The notes under the pieces are model-generated. The model saw only the letters and a list, made by a program, of their open reading frames with translations. It ran no database searches and was not told where the DNA came from. A program made the position numbers and the translations under genes. Shown here in pieces: positions 32,975 through 42,400 of a DNA stretch of 47,172 bases (positions are counted from its first letter, which is position 1; every line of letters begins with the position of its first letter). Origin of the DNA: JBGPHT01 sp041484525. Its GTDB lineage: Bacteria; Acidobacteriota; Terriglobia; Bryobacterales; Bryobacteraceae. The stretch spans positions 1 to 47,172 of the forward strand of contig JBGPHT010000049.1 of the NCBI GenBank assembly GCA_041484525.1, in the 5' to 3' direction.

Positions 32975-34255
32975 ATGTCTAAAGAAGACAAGCCGCTCGA
33001 GTATCAGCGAAGAATACGCGACACCAAGGGAATCGCGCAGCGGCTGGATCTGAACTATCTCAAGCGGCCGGCGCTGATGGCGCTGTTGCGCCGCCGGATG
33101 ACGTGGGTGGTGGTCGCGCTCGCGGCGCTCGCCTGCGTACCGCTGGTGATGGGAGTGGGCAGCAGCCGGCGCGTGGTGGCGAACGGTCCGCTGTCGGAGG
33201 CGCACGCTATCTACGAAGACCGTTGCGAGGTGTGTCACACGGCGGCATTCGGCGGCACTCCCGACGCGGCCTGCCAGAAGTGCCACGATGGGGCGCCGCA
33301 TCCCGCGAAATCCATCGACCACGCGCGGTTGAACGCCGCTCCGTCCTGTGCCCAGTGCCACATGGAGCATCGCGGGAAACAGATGCTGAGCCAAGTGGCG
33401 GATGGCAACTGTACCGCGTGCCACTCGGACCTGACGGCGCATGCCGCGGGCGTGACCATGAAGGCTACCCGCATCACCGAGTTTCGCGCAGGCAGCCACC
33501 CCGAGTTTTCGGCGGGGGCGATGAAGGACCTGCGTCCACTGCGGCTCAATCACGCCATCCACCTTCCGAAGGAGTCGAAGACGATTCGCGGCAGGAAGCT
33601 GACCATGCGCTGCGGGGACTGTCACGTGACCGACCGCAGTTCACCCACTGGGGCGATCCTGCCAGTGACATTCGAGCAGAACTGCAAATCGTGCCACGCG
33701 CGCGAACTGGAATTCGACGTCAACCACGTGCTGGGGCCGAGTACACAGCCGGCGCCGCACACGAGGGACGCCCGGACGATTCACGAGTTCGTGGTTGCCG
33801 CCTACCAGGACGCCCTCACGGCGAACCCGGCGCTGGTTCGGCGGCCGGTGGGAAACGACGTTGCGCCGCAGGCGAACGCGGCGGCGTGGCTCGATCGCAT
33901 GGTGATGGATTCTGAAAACTACCTGTTCAACAGGAAGTGTCTCTATTGCCATGAAGGCGCCTCGAATGGCGTAGTGAAAAAGCTGGACCCGGTGGCGGGA
34001 CGCTACCCGGACGCGCAGCCATGGTTGCCGCGCGGCGAGTTCAGCCATCGTGCGCACCGCGCCGTGGAGTGCGATTCGTGCCATGCTGCGGCGCGCACCA
34101 GCCGGAAGACGGAAGACGTCCTCATTCCCGCGATGAAAAGCTGCCTGCCGTGCCACGGCGAAAGCCGCGCCGGACTTGACCGTTGCTCGATGTGCCACCT
34201 CTACCACAACCGTAGCCTGGAAAGGGATTTTCGCGGAGCAGGGGGCGCCCTGTGA
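32975..34255 (+). CDS. Membrane-anchored decaheme cytochrome c
   Basis: Encodes 426 residues. A basic, hydrophilic N-terminus of about 40 residues precedes an uncleaved signal anchor (MTWVVVALAALACVPLVMG). The rest faces the periplasm, with ten CXXCH motifs at Cys 84, 100, 125, 146, 213, 237, 322, 366, 390 and 404. Additional His residues (for example FSHRAHRAVEC and LNHAIHL) can serve as distal ligands, as in class III/NrfH-like multiheme proteins. It is likely the periplasmic partner of the b-type protein. No known enzyme active site is visible. The gene ends in TGA that overlaps the GTG start of the phosphatase gene (GTGA). Confidence 0.85.
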   Translation: MSKEDKPLEYQRRIRDTKGIAQRLDLNYLKRPALMALLRRRMTWVVVALAALACVPLVMGVGSSRRVVANGPLSEAHAIYEDRCEVCHTAAFGGTPDAACQKCHDGAPHPAKSIDHARLNAAPSCAQCHMEHRGKQMLSQVADGNCTACHSDLTAHAAGVTMKATRITEFRAGSHPEFSAGAMKDLRPLRLNHAIHLPKESKTIRGRKLTMRCGDCHVTDRSSPTGAILPVTFEQNCKSCHARELEFDVNHVLGPSTQPAPHTRDARTIHEFVVAAYQDALTANPALVRRPVGNDVAPQANAAAWLDRMVMDSENYLFNRKCLYCHEGASNGVVKKLDPVAGRYPDAQPWLPRGEFSHRAHRAVECDSCHAAARTSRKTEDVLIPAMKSCLPCHGESRAGLDRCSMCHLYHNRSLERDFRGAGGAL

Positions 34256-34980
34256 AGTGGTGGGGCGGCACCGACCAGGGCCGCAAGCGAAGCAACAACG
34301 AAGATGCGTGGCTAGTCGAGGAGACTCTGCATGCCGCCATCCTGGCCGACGGCATGGGCGGCGAAGAGTGCGGCGAAGTCGGATCCGCGCTGACCGTCGA
34401 GACCGTTACCCAGTATCTGCGCGCACCAGAGAACGGCCTGAACCCCGAAGAATTGGCAAAGGAGGCCATCCGCGCCGCCAATCGCCGCGTACTCGAAACG
34501 GCGAAGCAACGGACCGAGTGCCAGGGCATGGGATCGACAATCGTGATGGCGCTCTGGCAACTGCCCGAAGTGGTCATCGCCAATGTCGGCGACAGCCGCG
34601 CGTATCTGTATCGAGCGGGCGAATTGCGCCAGCTTTCCTACGACCAGAACTTCGCCAACGAACTGCGCACCAAGCTCGGGTTCAGCGAGGAACGCGTGCG
34701 CCTGATGCCCAACCGCAACGTGCTCACGATGGCGGTGGGGACTTTCGAGCACGTGCTGGTGCGCACGCATGTGGAGCGGATCGCGCCCGGCGATCAGATA
34801 CTTCTCTGCTCGGATGGATTGCACGGCCCGGTGGACCACCACACTATCGCGGAGATTTTGGGCGAGCCGTGCACGCTCCAGCAGAAGGTGGAGCAGCTCA
34901 TCGATCGCGCCAACGAGGCCGGTGGTCCGGACAATGTAACGGCCGTGCTGCTCGAATACGGGGGCGGGAATCATGGATAA
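34252..34980 (+). CDS. PP2C-type Ser/Thr protein phosphatase
   Basis: Encodes 242 residues from a GTG start that overlaps the previous stop codon. All core PPM motifs are present: GTDQGRKRSNNEDAWLV, ILADGMGGEECGEVG (Asp33, metal-bridging), ANVGDSRAYLYRAGEL, LLCSDGLHGPVD and EAGGPDNVTAVLLEYG. It is a soluble Mg/Mn-dependent phosphatase of the Stp type, without a membrane anchor. In this setting it should reverse phosphorylation made by the kinase encoded next, whose start overlaps it by 8 bp. A phosphatase-kinase pair inside a run of cytochrome genes is unusual. Confidence 0.92.
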   Translation: MKWWGGTDQGRKRSNNEDAWLVEETLHAAILADGMGGEECGEVGSALTVETVTQYLRAPENGLNPEELAKEAIRAANRRVLETAKQRTECQGMGSTIVMALWQLPEVVIANVGDSRAYLYRAGELRQLSYDQNFANELRTKLGFSEERVRLMPNRNVLTMAVGTFEHVLVRTHVERIAPGDQILLCSDGLHGPVDHHTIAEILGEPCTLQQKVEQLIDRANEAGGPDNVTAVLLEYGGGNHG

Positions 34981-36238
34981 GATCGGGCCTTACCAGATTC
35001 TCGAAACCGTCCACCGCGGGCCGCAGCCGCTCTATCGCGCGAAAGGTCCGGATGGCCGGGAAGTGGCGATCAAGGCTGTTGCCGCCGCGGGCCTTTCGCC
35101 CGAGGCGCGCGAGCGATTCCTGCGCGAGGCCGAGACGTGCCGCAAGCTCGACCATCCCAATCTCGTCAGAGTGTTCGATGCGGGCGAGGCCGACGGCATG
35201 CTCTACCAGGCGATGGAACTGCTGCTGGGTGCGGACCTCGGCAAAGTAATGGCTGAGGGACGGCAGTTCACGTGGGAAGGAAAGCTCTCGATCATGGAGC
35301 AGGTGTGCGACGGCCTGCAGCATGCGCACGAGATGCACTTGGTGCACCGCGACATCAAGCCGGCCAACCTGTTCCTGGAGAATTCGGGCCAGATCCGCGT
35401 GCTGGATTTTGGCATGGTGCGGGTAGCGGAGTCGGAGCTGACGCGCGTGGGATCGTCGCTGGGAACGTTGAACTACATGTCGCCGGAGCAGATTCGCGGC
35501 GAGCGATGCACGGCGGCGTCGGACGTATTTTCAGTGGGGATCGTATTCTATCAACTGGCGACGGGGCGGCATCCGTTTTCGAGGCGCGACCGTAGCCTGC
35601 CGCAGGTGGTGAGCGCGATTGTGTTCGAGGAGCCTCCCAAGCTGAGCGATTTGGCGCCCGACGCTCCCGAAGGCCTCGAGTTTATCCTGCACAAGGCGCT
35701 CGAAAAGGACCCGGCCAAGAGGCTGCGAAATGCGGGCGATCTGAAACAGGCGCTGTCGCTGTGCCGGGTGACGATGAATCTGGGGATCGGGCCGGCGCCC
35801 GCGCCGGTGGCGTCCTCGGCCAAGCCAGCGGGCGGCGGCGGAATGGCGGTCGCGCAGGACGGCGAAAAAACGCGCGTGATGCAACGGCCGGGCGCGCCTC
35901 CGCCGCCGGTGGATGACGAAAAAACGCGCGTGATGCAGCGGGCTGCGCCTTCCATGCCGGCCGCGGTGCCGCCTCCACCGGCCGCGCCGCGGCCGCCCGT
36001 GCCGATCAAGTCCAAGCCGGCGCCGCTTTCGAACCAGAGGGCGCTGCAGCTTCGATACTGTCCGGCTTGTACGGTGGAGAATCCGATGAGCGTGTCTTTT
36101 TGCCGCAACTGCGGGACTCCCTTAGCGGTCCCGGAGAATGCTCCGGCGGAGTCACGCATGCAGTGGGGATTGTATGCCGCGATGGCGGTGGCGTTGCTGT
36201 TGGCGTTGGCGCTGGTCGTGGTGCTGTTGACGAAGTGA
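34973..36238 (+). CDS. Membrane-anchored Ser/Thr protein kinase with EKTRVMQR repeats
   Basis: Encodes 421 residues. The kinase domain (about 7-265) has Lys34 (VAIKAV), Glu52, HRDIKPAN (125-132) and LDFGMVR (Asp145), all needed for catalysis. The glycine loop is degenerate (HRGPQPLYRA instead of GxGxxG). The linker is Pro/Ala-rich and carries the same octamer, EKTRVMQR, at 298-305 and 316-323. A zinc-ribbon follows (Cys 363, 366, 377, 380: CPAC...CRNC), then one membrane helix (397-419) ending TK, so the kinase faces the cytoplasm. The Thr-Arg-Val-Met repeats look like sites for phosphorylation and FHA docking; the operon's first gene encodes two FHA domains. Confidence 0.88.
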   Translation: MDKIGPYQILETVHRGPQPLYRAKGPDGREVAIKAVAAAGLSPEARERFLREAETCRKLDHPNLVRVFDAGEADGMLYQAMELLLGADLGKVMAEGRQFTWEGKLSIMEQVCDGLQHAHEMHLVHRDIKPANLFLENSGQIRVLDFGMVRVAESELTRVGSSLGTLNYMSPEQIRGERCTAASDVFSVGIVFYQLATGRHPFSRRDRSLPQVVSAIVFEEPPKLSDLAPDAPEGLEFILHKALEKDPAKRLRNAGDLKQALSLCRVTMNLGIGPAPAPVASSAKPAGGGGMAVAQDGEKTRVMQRPGAPPPPVDDEKTRVMQRAAPSMPAAVPPPPAAPRPPVPIKSKPAPLSNQRALQLRYCPACTVENPMSVSFCRNCGTPLAVPENAPAESRMQWGLYAAMAVALLLALALVVVLLTK

Positions 36239-36245
36239 TGGCCAT

Positions 36246-37478
36246 ATGAAGCCGATTCTGATGATGGCGGCAGTCGCGTGGGCGTGCCTGGCCCAGCCGG
36301 CGCCGCAACCTTATATAGGGGCGGGCGGCTGTGCCTCGTCCAACTGCCACGGCGGCACCACGCCGCTAGCCGAATCCGAAAGCCGGATTCTGGGCAACGA
36401 GTACGCCACGTGGTCGGTCGCCGACAAACATTCGCGCGCGTACCAGGTTCTGCAGGAGCCGCGCGGTAAGCGGATGGCGGAGATCCTCAAGATCGCCGAC
36501 GCCACGCGCGACCGCCGGTGCGCCGTCTGCCACGTCGCCGGGTCGCCCGAAAAGTTGTGGTCCGACGGTGTGGCGTGCGAGGCGTGCCATGGACCGGCGG
36601 AGCAATGGCTGGGCCCGCACACGCGGCCGAATTCGCACGAGGCGAGCGTGCGGGCGGGGATGATCGACACGCGCAATCTGGAGGTGCGGGCCAAGACTTG
36701 TCTCGCCTGCCACCTCGGTACGGGCGACCAGGTCGTGGATCACGAGTTGATCGCTGCCGGCCACCCGGACCTGGCGTTCGAACTGGACACGTTCACCGCG
36801 GCGCAGCCGGCGCACCGTCGTGAACCGAAGCCTGCGGCCGGAAACACGCTGCCTCGCGTGCGGGCGTGGGCCGTAGGACAAAGCGTGGCTCTCGCGGAAG
36901 GGATGCGGCTGCTGGCGACACACGCCGACAAGAGCTGGCCCGAGTTTTCCGTTCTCGAATGCTACCAGTGCCATCACGACCTGCGTGCGGAGAGCTGGCG
37001 GATCGCGGCCGGGTATCCGGGGCGCAAGCCGGGATCGCTGCAATTGAATACGGCGCGCTTTGAAGTGGTGCGCGTGCTGGTTGCGAACGCCGCGCCCGAC
37101 GAGAAGGCCGCGATTGACGGTGGCCTGGCTCGGCTGGCAGGGGCCGTTGGCACCAAGTTGACGGATGCTGGCGCGATCGCCGGGTCGGCTAAGGCCGTCG
37201 AGAAAACGGCGGGCGGCTTGACCGCGCGCTTTCTGAAGCAGGATTTCGACGCGGCGGCGGCTTTGCGGATGGTGCGTGCGTTGACCGCGGATATCCAACG
37301 GATTGCGGATGCCGGCGTGAACGCGGCAGAGCAGGCTACGTTGAGCCTGGACTCGCTGGGGACGGCGCTCGGCCGGCGGCAGGATGCGGTGGCGCCACTC
37401 TACGATTATCTGGAGCATCCGTCGGCGTACCGGCCGTCGGAGTTTGCGGCGTTGTTCCGAAAGGCGGCGGGTGAGTAG
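36246..37478 (+). CDS. Secreted c554-like multiheme cytochrome
   Basis: Encodes 410 residues. A signal peptide (MKPILMMAAVAWACLAQPAP) is followed by YIGAGGCASSNCHGG and then four CXXCH motifs at Cys 92, 111, 152 and 239. The first motif is CX4CH (29-35), which can also carry a c-type heme, giving four or five hemes. ADKHSRAYQVL resembles the His-supplying segment of the cytochrome c554 family. The last 160 residues are helical, Ala-rich and heme-free (DEKAAIDGGLARLAGAVGTK). It is probably a soluble periplasmic electron shuttle between the decaheme protein and the outer-membrane conduit. The next gene starts inside its 3' end. Confidence 0.8.
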   Translation: MKPILMMAAVAWACLAQPAPQPYIGAGGCASSNCHGGTTPLAESESRILGNEYATWSVADKHSRAYQVLQEPRGKRMAEILKIADATRDRRCAVCHVAGSPEKLWSDGVACEACHGPAEQWLGPHTRPNSHEASVRAGMIDTRNLEVRAKTCLACHLGTGDQVVDHELIAAGHPDLAFELDTFTAAQPAHRREPKPAAGNTLPRVRAWAVGQSVALAEGMRLLATHADKSWPEFSVLECYQCHHDLRAESWRIAAGYPGRKPGSLQLNTARFEVVRVLVANAAPDEKAAIDGGLARLAGAVGTKLTDAGAIAGSAKAVEKTAGGLTARFLKQDFDAAAALRMVRALTADIQRIADAGVNAAEQATLSLDSLGTALGRRQDAVAPLYDYLEHPSAYRPSEFAALFRKAAGE

Positions 37479-39498
37479 TGTGATCGCCAACCGCTCCCTT
37501 ACGGTCGCGGCACTGTGGGGTCTCTCGTTCCCCGTACTTGCGCAGCAAGGGCAACTTCCGCGGAAAGGGCGCCAGCCGGAGCGCGTGACTCGTCCCCCGG
37601 CCGAACCCGTGCGCAAACTCCCGCGCAAGAAACCCATCCCCGTCACACCGGGTCCTGCCGAGCGGCTGCAGGCGTACATCGATGAACAACGCTCTCGTGT
37701 GCAACCACAGCCGCGCTCCGAAGACCGGCTGCGTCCGTTGCTCAAGGGCGCCGTTCTTCCCCTTCGACCTCAGCCCGCCGGGATTTCGCCGCACGCCCTT
37801 CCTAAGTTAACCAGCCGTCCGGTGCCCGTCATTTCATCCGCGGGTGTCGAAGCTACGCCCATCCGCAACCGCTGGCGCATCTTTCCATCTCCCTCCTGGC
37901 GGCGTTACGACGACCCTGCGCTCGACGCCATATATGCTACCTCCCGCTATTGGGACCCTTTTAACCGCAATACCATCAAGGCCGATTACCCGTTTCACGG
38001 ACGCCGCGAATTTTTCAATTTCACCGGCACCAGCGAGACGCTATTCGAATTCCGTCGCGTGCCCGTGCCTTCGGTTGCGAGTTCCACCGATCCGGGCGAA
38101 TTCGATTTCTTCGGACGCGGCGGGCAGTCGTTCACCTCGCAGAATTTCCGCCTCAGCTTCGACCTGTTCCGAGGCAGTGCGGGCTTTCGCCCTGTGGACT
38201 GGGAGTTGCGCGTCACGCCCGAGTTCAACGTCAATTACCTGCGCACGCACGAGAACGGCCTGGTGGCGATCGACGTGCGGCGAGGCACCAACCGTATCGA
38301 CACCCACCTCGGCATGCAGGAGTTGTTCTTCGAAAAGCGGCTGTTCACCGAGAAGGCTCATTTCGACTTCACTTCGCTGCGCGCCGGCATCCAGCGGTTT
38401 ACCAGCGATTTTCGCGGCTTTATCTTTTCCGACGAACAGCCCGGCGTGCGCCTCTTCGGCACATTTCACAACAACATTTTTCAGTACAACCTGGCGTATT
38501 TCAATTTTCTCGAGAAGGACACCAACAGCGGCCTGAACACCTGGCGCCGGCGGAACCAGTCGGTATATGCGGCCAATATGTACTGGAGCGATTTCATCGC
38601 CAAGGGTTACACGCTCAATTTCAGCCTGCTCTACAACAACGACCAGCCATCGTTCCTGATCGACAAGAACGGATTTCTGGCGCGCCCGGCGCCCATCGGG
38701 ATGCCCGTGCCGCACAAGATCCGCGCCGCTTATGCAGGCATCTCGGGAGACGGGCACATCGGGCGCATCAACGTTTCGCACTCGTTCTATCAGGCGTTTG
38801 GACGCGATGATTTCAACTCCATCCCGGCGAAGAATAATCCGCAGCACATCAACGCGCAACTGGCCGCGGCGGAATTCTCCTACGAGAAGAACTGGATGAC
38901 GTACAAGGCCTCCGTGTTCTACACCTCGGGTGATGGCGACATCAATGACGGCAGAGGTCACGGCTTCGACGCCATCGTGCCCAACCAGCAATTCGCCGGC
39001 GGCGGATTTCTTGGCAACCCGTCGCTGGCCGATCGCGGACTGATCAACAACGCGTTCGCGGCGGGCGGCATCAATTTCCTGAATCGCGAAGCCATCCCGC
39101 TCACCGGCACCGGGGTCCTGCTATTCGGTCTCAACAGTCTCATGCCCACCCTGCGCGCCACACTCTTCGAAGGCCAAGCCAACTTTATCAATCCCGGCAT
39201 CCTGCTCTTCAACGCCGCCTTCGACGCCAAGGTCACGCCCAAGCTGCGCGGCAGCATCAACATCAATTGGGCGAAATTCAATCGCACGGAGGCTTTGGAA
39301 GCCGTGTTGTTCCAGAGCAACATCAGGCACGCCATCGGCCTCGACACCGGGATCGGCGTGCAATACCGGCCGCTGTTGAGCGACAACATCGTGGTCACGG
39401 CCGGATTCGGCGCGCTCGTGCCGGGCGGCGGCTTCCAGGACATCTACAACGGCCAGAGGCTGTTCTCCGGTTTCGTCAACGTGAGGATGGTGTTCTGA
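37471..39498 (+). CDS. Outer-membrane beta-barrel protein, porin-cytochrome candidate
   Basis: Encodes about 675 residues. The start is GTG 37471 (or GTG 37480, 1 bp after the previous stop); both give a signal peptide ending SFPVLAQQ. A Pro/Arg-rich periplasmic segment of about 110 residues follows. The rest alternates short amphipathic strands with aromatic ends, for example LRVTPEFNVNYLRT, VHLGMQELFFE-like HLGMQELFFEKRLF, LFGTFHNNIFQYNLAYF and YTLNFSLLYNN, and finishes with LFSGFVNVRMVF, a terminal Phe typical of outer-membrane barrels. No plug domain or TonB box is evident. Flanked by secreted multiheme cytochromes, it may be the barrel of a porin-cytochrome conduit. I do not recognise the exact family. 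Confidence 0.65.
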   Translation: MSSVIANRSLTVAALWGLSFPVLAQQGQLPRKGRQPERVTRPPAEPVRKLPRKKPIPVTPGPAERLQAYIDEQRSRVQPQPRSEDRLRPLLKGAVLPLRPQPAGISPHALPKLTSRPVPVISSAGVEATPIRNRWRIFPSPSWRRYDDPALDAIYATSRYWDPFNRNTIKADYPFHGRREFFNFTGTSETLFEFRRVPVPSVASSTDPGEFDFFGRGGQSFTSQNFRLSFDLFRGSAGFRPVDWELRVTPEFNVNYLRTHENGLVAIDVRRGTNRIDTHLGMQELFFEKRLFTEKAHFDFTSLRAGIQRFTSDFRGFIFSDEQPGVRLFGTFHNNIFQYNLAYFNFLEKDTNSGLNTWRRRNQSVYAANMYWSDFIAKGYTLNFSLLYNNDQPSFLIDKNGFLARPAPIGMPVPHKIRAAYAGISGDGHIGRINVSHSFYQAFGRDDFNSIPAKNNPQHINAQLAAAEFSYEKNWMTYKASVFYTSGDGDINDGRGHGFDAIVPNQQFAGGGFLGNPSLADRGLINNAFAAGGINFLNREAIPLTGTGVLLFGLNSLMPTLRATLFEGQANFINPGILLFNAAFDAKVTPKLRGSININWAKFNRTEALEAVLFQSNIRHAIGLDTGIGVQYRPLLSDNIVVTAGFGALVPGGGFQDIYNGQRLFSGFVNVRMVF

Positions 39499-42400
39499 TG
39501 CGGGCGGCGCTCTTCTTCCTGATGGCCGGCGCTGCTTGGGCGCAGTGCGACTCAGCGAAGTGCCACGTCGGCATCGAGCCGATGCACATCTCGCCCGCCG
39601 TTCGCCTGGCCTGCACGGATTGCCATGGTGGTCGCGCCGACACCACCGAAAAGCTCGCGGCGCACGTGCCGCCGCGCCATCCGGAGGCGTGGCCGTCCTC
39701 CGCAAACCCGGTGCGCAGCTACACGCTTCTCAATCGCGAGAGCCCCGAGTTTGTCCGCTTCATCAACCCCGGCGACCTGCGTGTGGCCGCCGAGAGCTGC
39801 GGCGCCAAGGGCTGCCACGGCGCCATCGTCGCCAAGGTCAAGACCAGCCTGATGTCGCACGGCACGTTCCTGTGGGGTGCGGCGCTCTACAACAACGGTG
39901 CGTTTCCGCTGAAGCGCTCACTGTTCGGCGAGAGCTATGCGCGCGACGGAACATCGCAGAAACTCACGGCCGCGCCGCCGCCTTCGGCAATTGAGATCAA
40001 GTTCAAGGCGATGCTTCCCGAACTCTGGCCGTTACCGCAATTCGAGGCCACGCAGCCCGGCAACACGCTACGCGTTTTCGAGCGCGGCGACGACCGCCTG
40101 AGCAACCGCGGCTTCGGAACCCTGACGCGCACCGACCCTGTTTTCCAGGGACTGCAGCGCACTCGCCTGCTCGACCCGCTCCTCTACTTCCTCGGCACCA
40201 ATGACCAGCCCGGCGACTACCGCTCGTCCGGCTGCACCGCCTGCCACGTCGTCTATGCGAACGATCGCGACCCCGCGCACTCCGGCCCGTACGCCGCGCG
40301 CGGCCACCTGGGTTTTAGTTTCACGAGCGACCCCACGATTCCCAAGAACGAAGAGGGCCACCCGATCCAGCATCGCCTCACGCGCACCATTCCCACCAGC
40401 CAGTGCGTGGTCTGCCACATGCACCCCGGCACGTCGTACGCGTTCCAATATACGGGATACATGTGGTGGGACAACGAGACCGATGGCGATGCCATGTACC
40501 CGGCGAAATCGAAGACGTGGAAGCCCGAGGCGGCGGCCGAGTCACTGGTGCGCAATCCGGAGGCGGCGTCACTGAAGGGAAACTGGTCGGACCCTCAGTT
40601 CCTTCGCAACGTGAGGGATCTCAATCCGAAGCTGAAGCAGACGCAGTTTGCGGATTTCAACGGTCACGGCTGGATCTATCGCGCCGTCTACAAACATGAT
40701 CGCAAGGGTAACTGGCTCGACAAAGAGGACCGCAAGGTGGACTTCAACGACCCGCAGAAATTTCAGAAAGCCGTACACCTCAGCGATATTCATCTCGACA
40801 AAGGCATGCATTGTGTCGACTGCCACTTCGAGCAGGACAGCCACGGCAACGGCCATTTGTACGGCGAACCGCGCGCTGCGGTCGAGATCGACTGCATCGA
40901 TTGCCACGGCTCCATTGCCGCACGGGCCAGCCTGCGGACATCGAATATGGCGGCGCCCGAAGGCGGCACCAATCTGGCGCTCCTGCGGACGCCGTTCGGG
41001 ACGCGTCGATTCGAGTGGATCGGGGGCCGGCTGATACAGCGTTCCATGGTAGATGCCAACGTGGAATGGAATGTTTCCCAGGTGCTGGATTCGATCACGC
41101 CCGGCGCGCCCAACTATAACGAGAAGGCGCGTCTTGCCAAGACGATTCAAAAGGACGGCGCCACTTGGGGCTCGCCCGCTGGTTCCGATGCGCTAGCGCA
41201 CGCCGACGCGCGCATGTCGTGCTACGCCTGTCACACTTCGTGGATGACAAGCTGCTTCGGCTGCCATCTTTCCATGAAGGCCAATGCCAACCGCCCGGCG
41301 CTGCACTGGGAAGGCGACGTCACGACGCGGAATTTCACCACCTACAATTTTCAAGTGCTGCGCGACGACGTGTTCATGCTCGGACTCGACAGCACCGCGA
41401 AGAAGGGCCGCATCGTGCCGGTGCGTTCTTCGAGCGCCGTCCTCGTCAGCTCGCAGAATGCGAACCGCGAGTGGATCTACCACCAGGAGCAAACCGTTTC
41501 GTCCGAGGGGTACAACGGCCAGGCCTTCAACCCGCACTTCCCGCACACGGTCCGCACGCGCGAAACGCGCACCTGCACCGATTGCCACGTCTCGCGCGAG
41601 AACGACAACAACGCCTGGATGGCGCAGTTGCTGCTGCAAGGCACCAACTTCGTGAACTTCCTGGGCCGCTACGCCTACGTGGGCGAGGGGCGCCACGGAT
41701 TCGAAGCCGTGAGCGTCACCGAGCACGATGAGCCGCAAGCTGTGATCGGCAGCTACCTGCAAAAGCTGGCTTATCCGGAGAACTACGCGAGTTTCGAAAA
41801 GAAGCGTGAGTTGACGACGGCTTACGAGCACGCTGGAAATGTGCTTGGCCTGCAGCTTCGCGGCGAGTACCTGTACGCGGCGAAGGGGCGCGATGGCGTC
41901 CAGATCTACGATGTCGCCAACATCGACAACAAGGGTTTCGCCGAGCGCGTGGTGACCGCGCCATTTTCACCCGCCGGCCAGCGCTTCTACGTCAAGACGC
42001 AGGATGCGCGCTGGATCGCGCCGCCCACCACTCTCGCCGTCGACCCGGCTCGACAGCGCGATCCGGAGAACGAGGAGCAGCCCGCACACCCGCTGTACGC
42101 CTATCTCTACGTGGCGGACGCGCAGGAGGGGCTGATCCTGATCAACGCGGCTACGCTGCTCGACGGCGATCCGCGCAACAACTTCCTGCAGCGCGCCCTC
42201 ACATTCAATCCGAATGGCGCGCTGAACGGTGCGCGCTTCGTGGTGACCGCCGGGAACTATGCGTATATCTCGTGCGACCGCGGCCTGGCGATCGTCAGCA
42301 TCGAAGACCCGATGAAGCCGTCGATCGTTGCCGAAGTGCCGCTGCGCGGGGCGGGGCACTCTGCCATCCAGTTCCGTTACGCGTTCGTCTGCGACGCCGA

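Noticed and set aside
35818..36010. Short repeated DNA in the kinase linker as a CRISPR or mobile repeat
   Set aside because: It is an in-frame peptide repeat of two units in coding sequence; no array spacing or palindromes.
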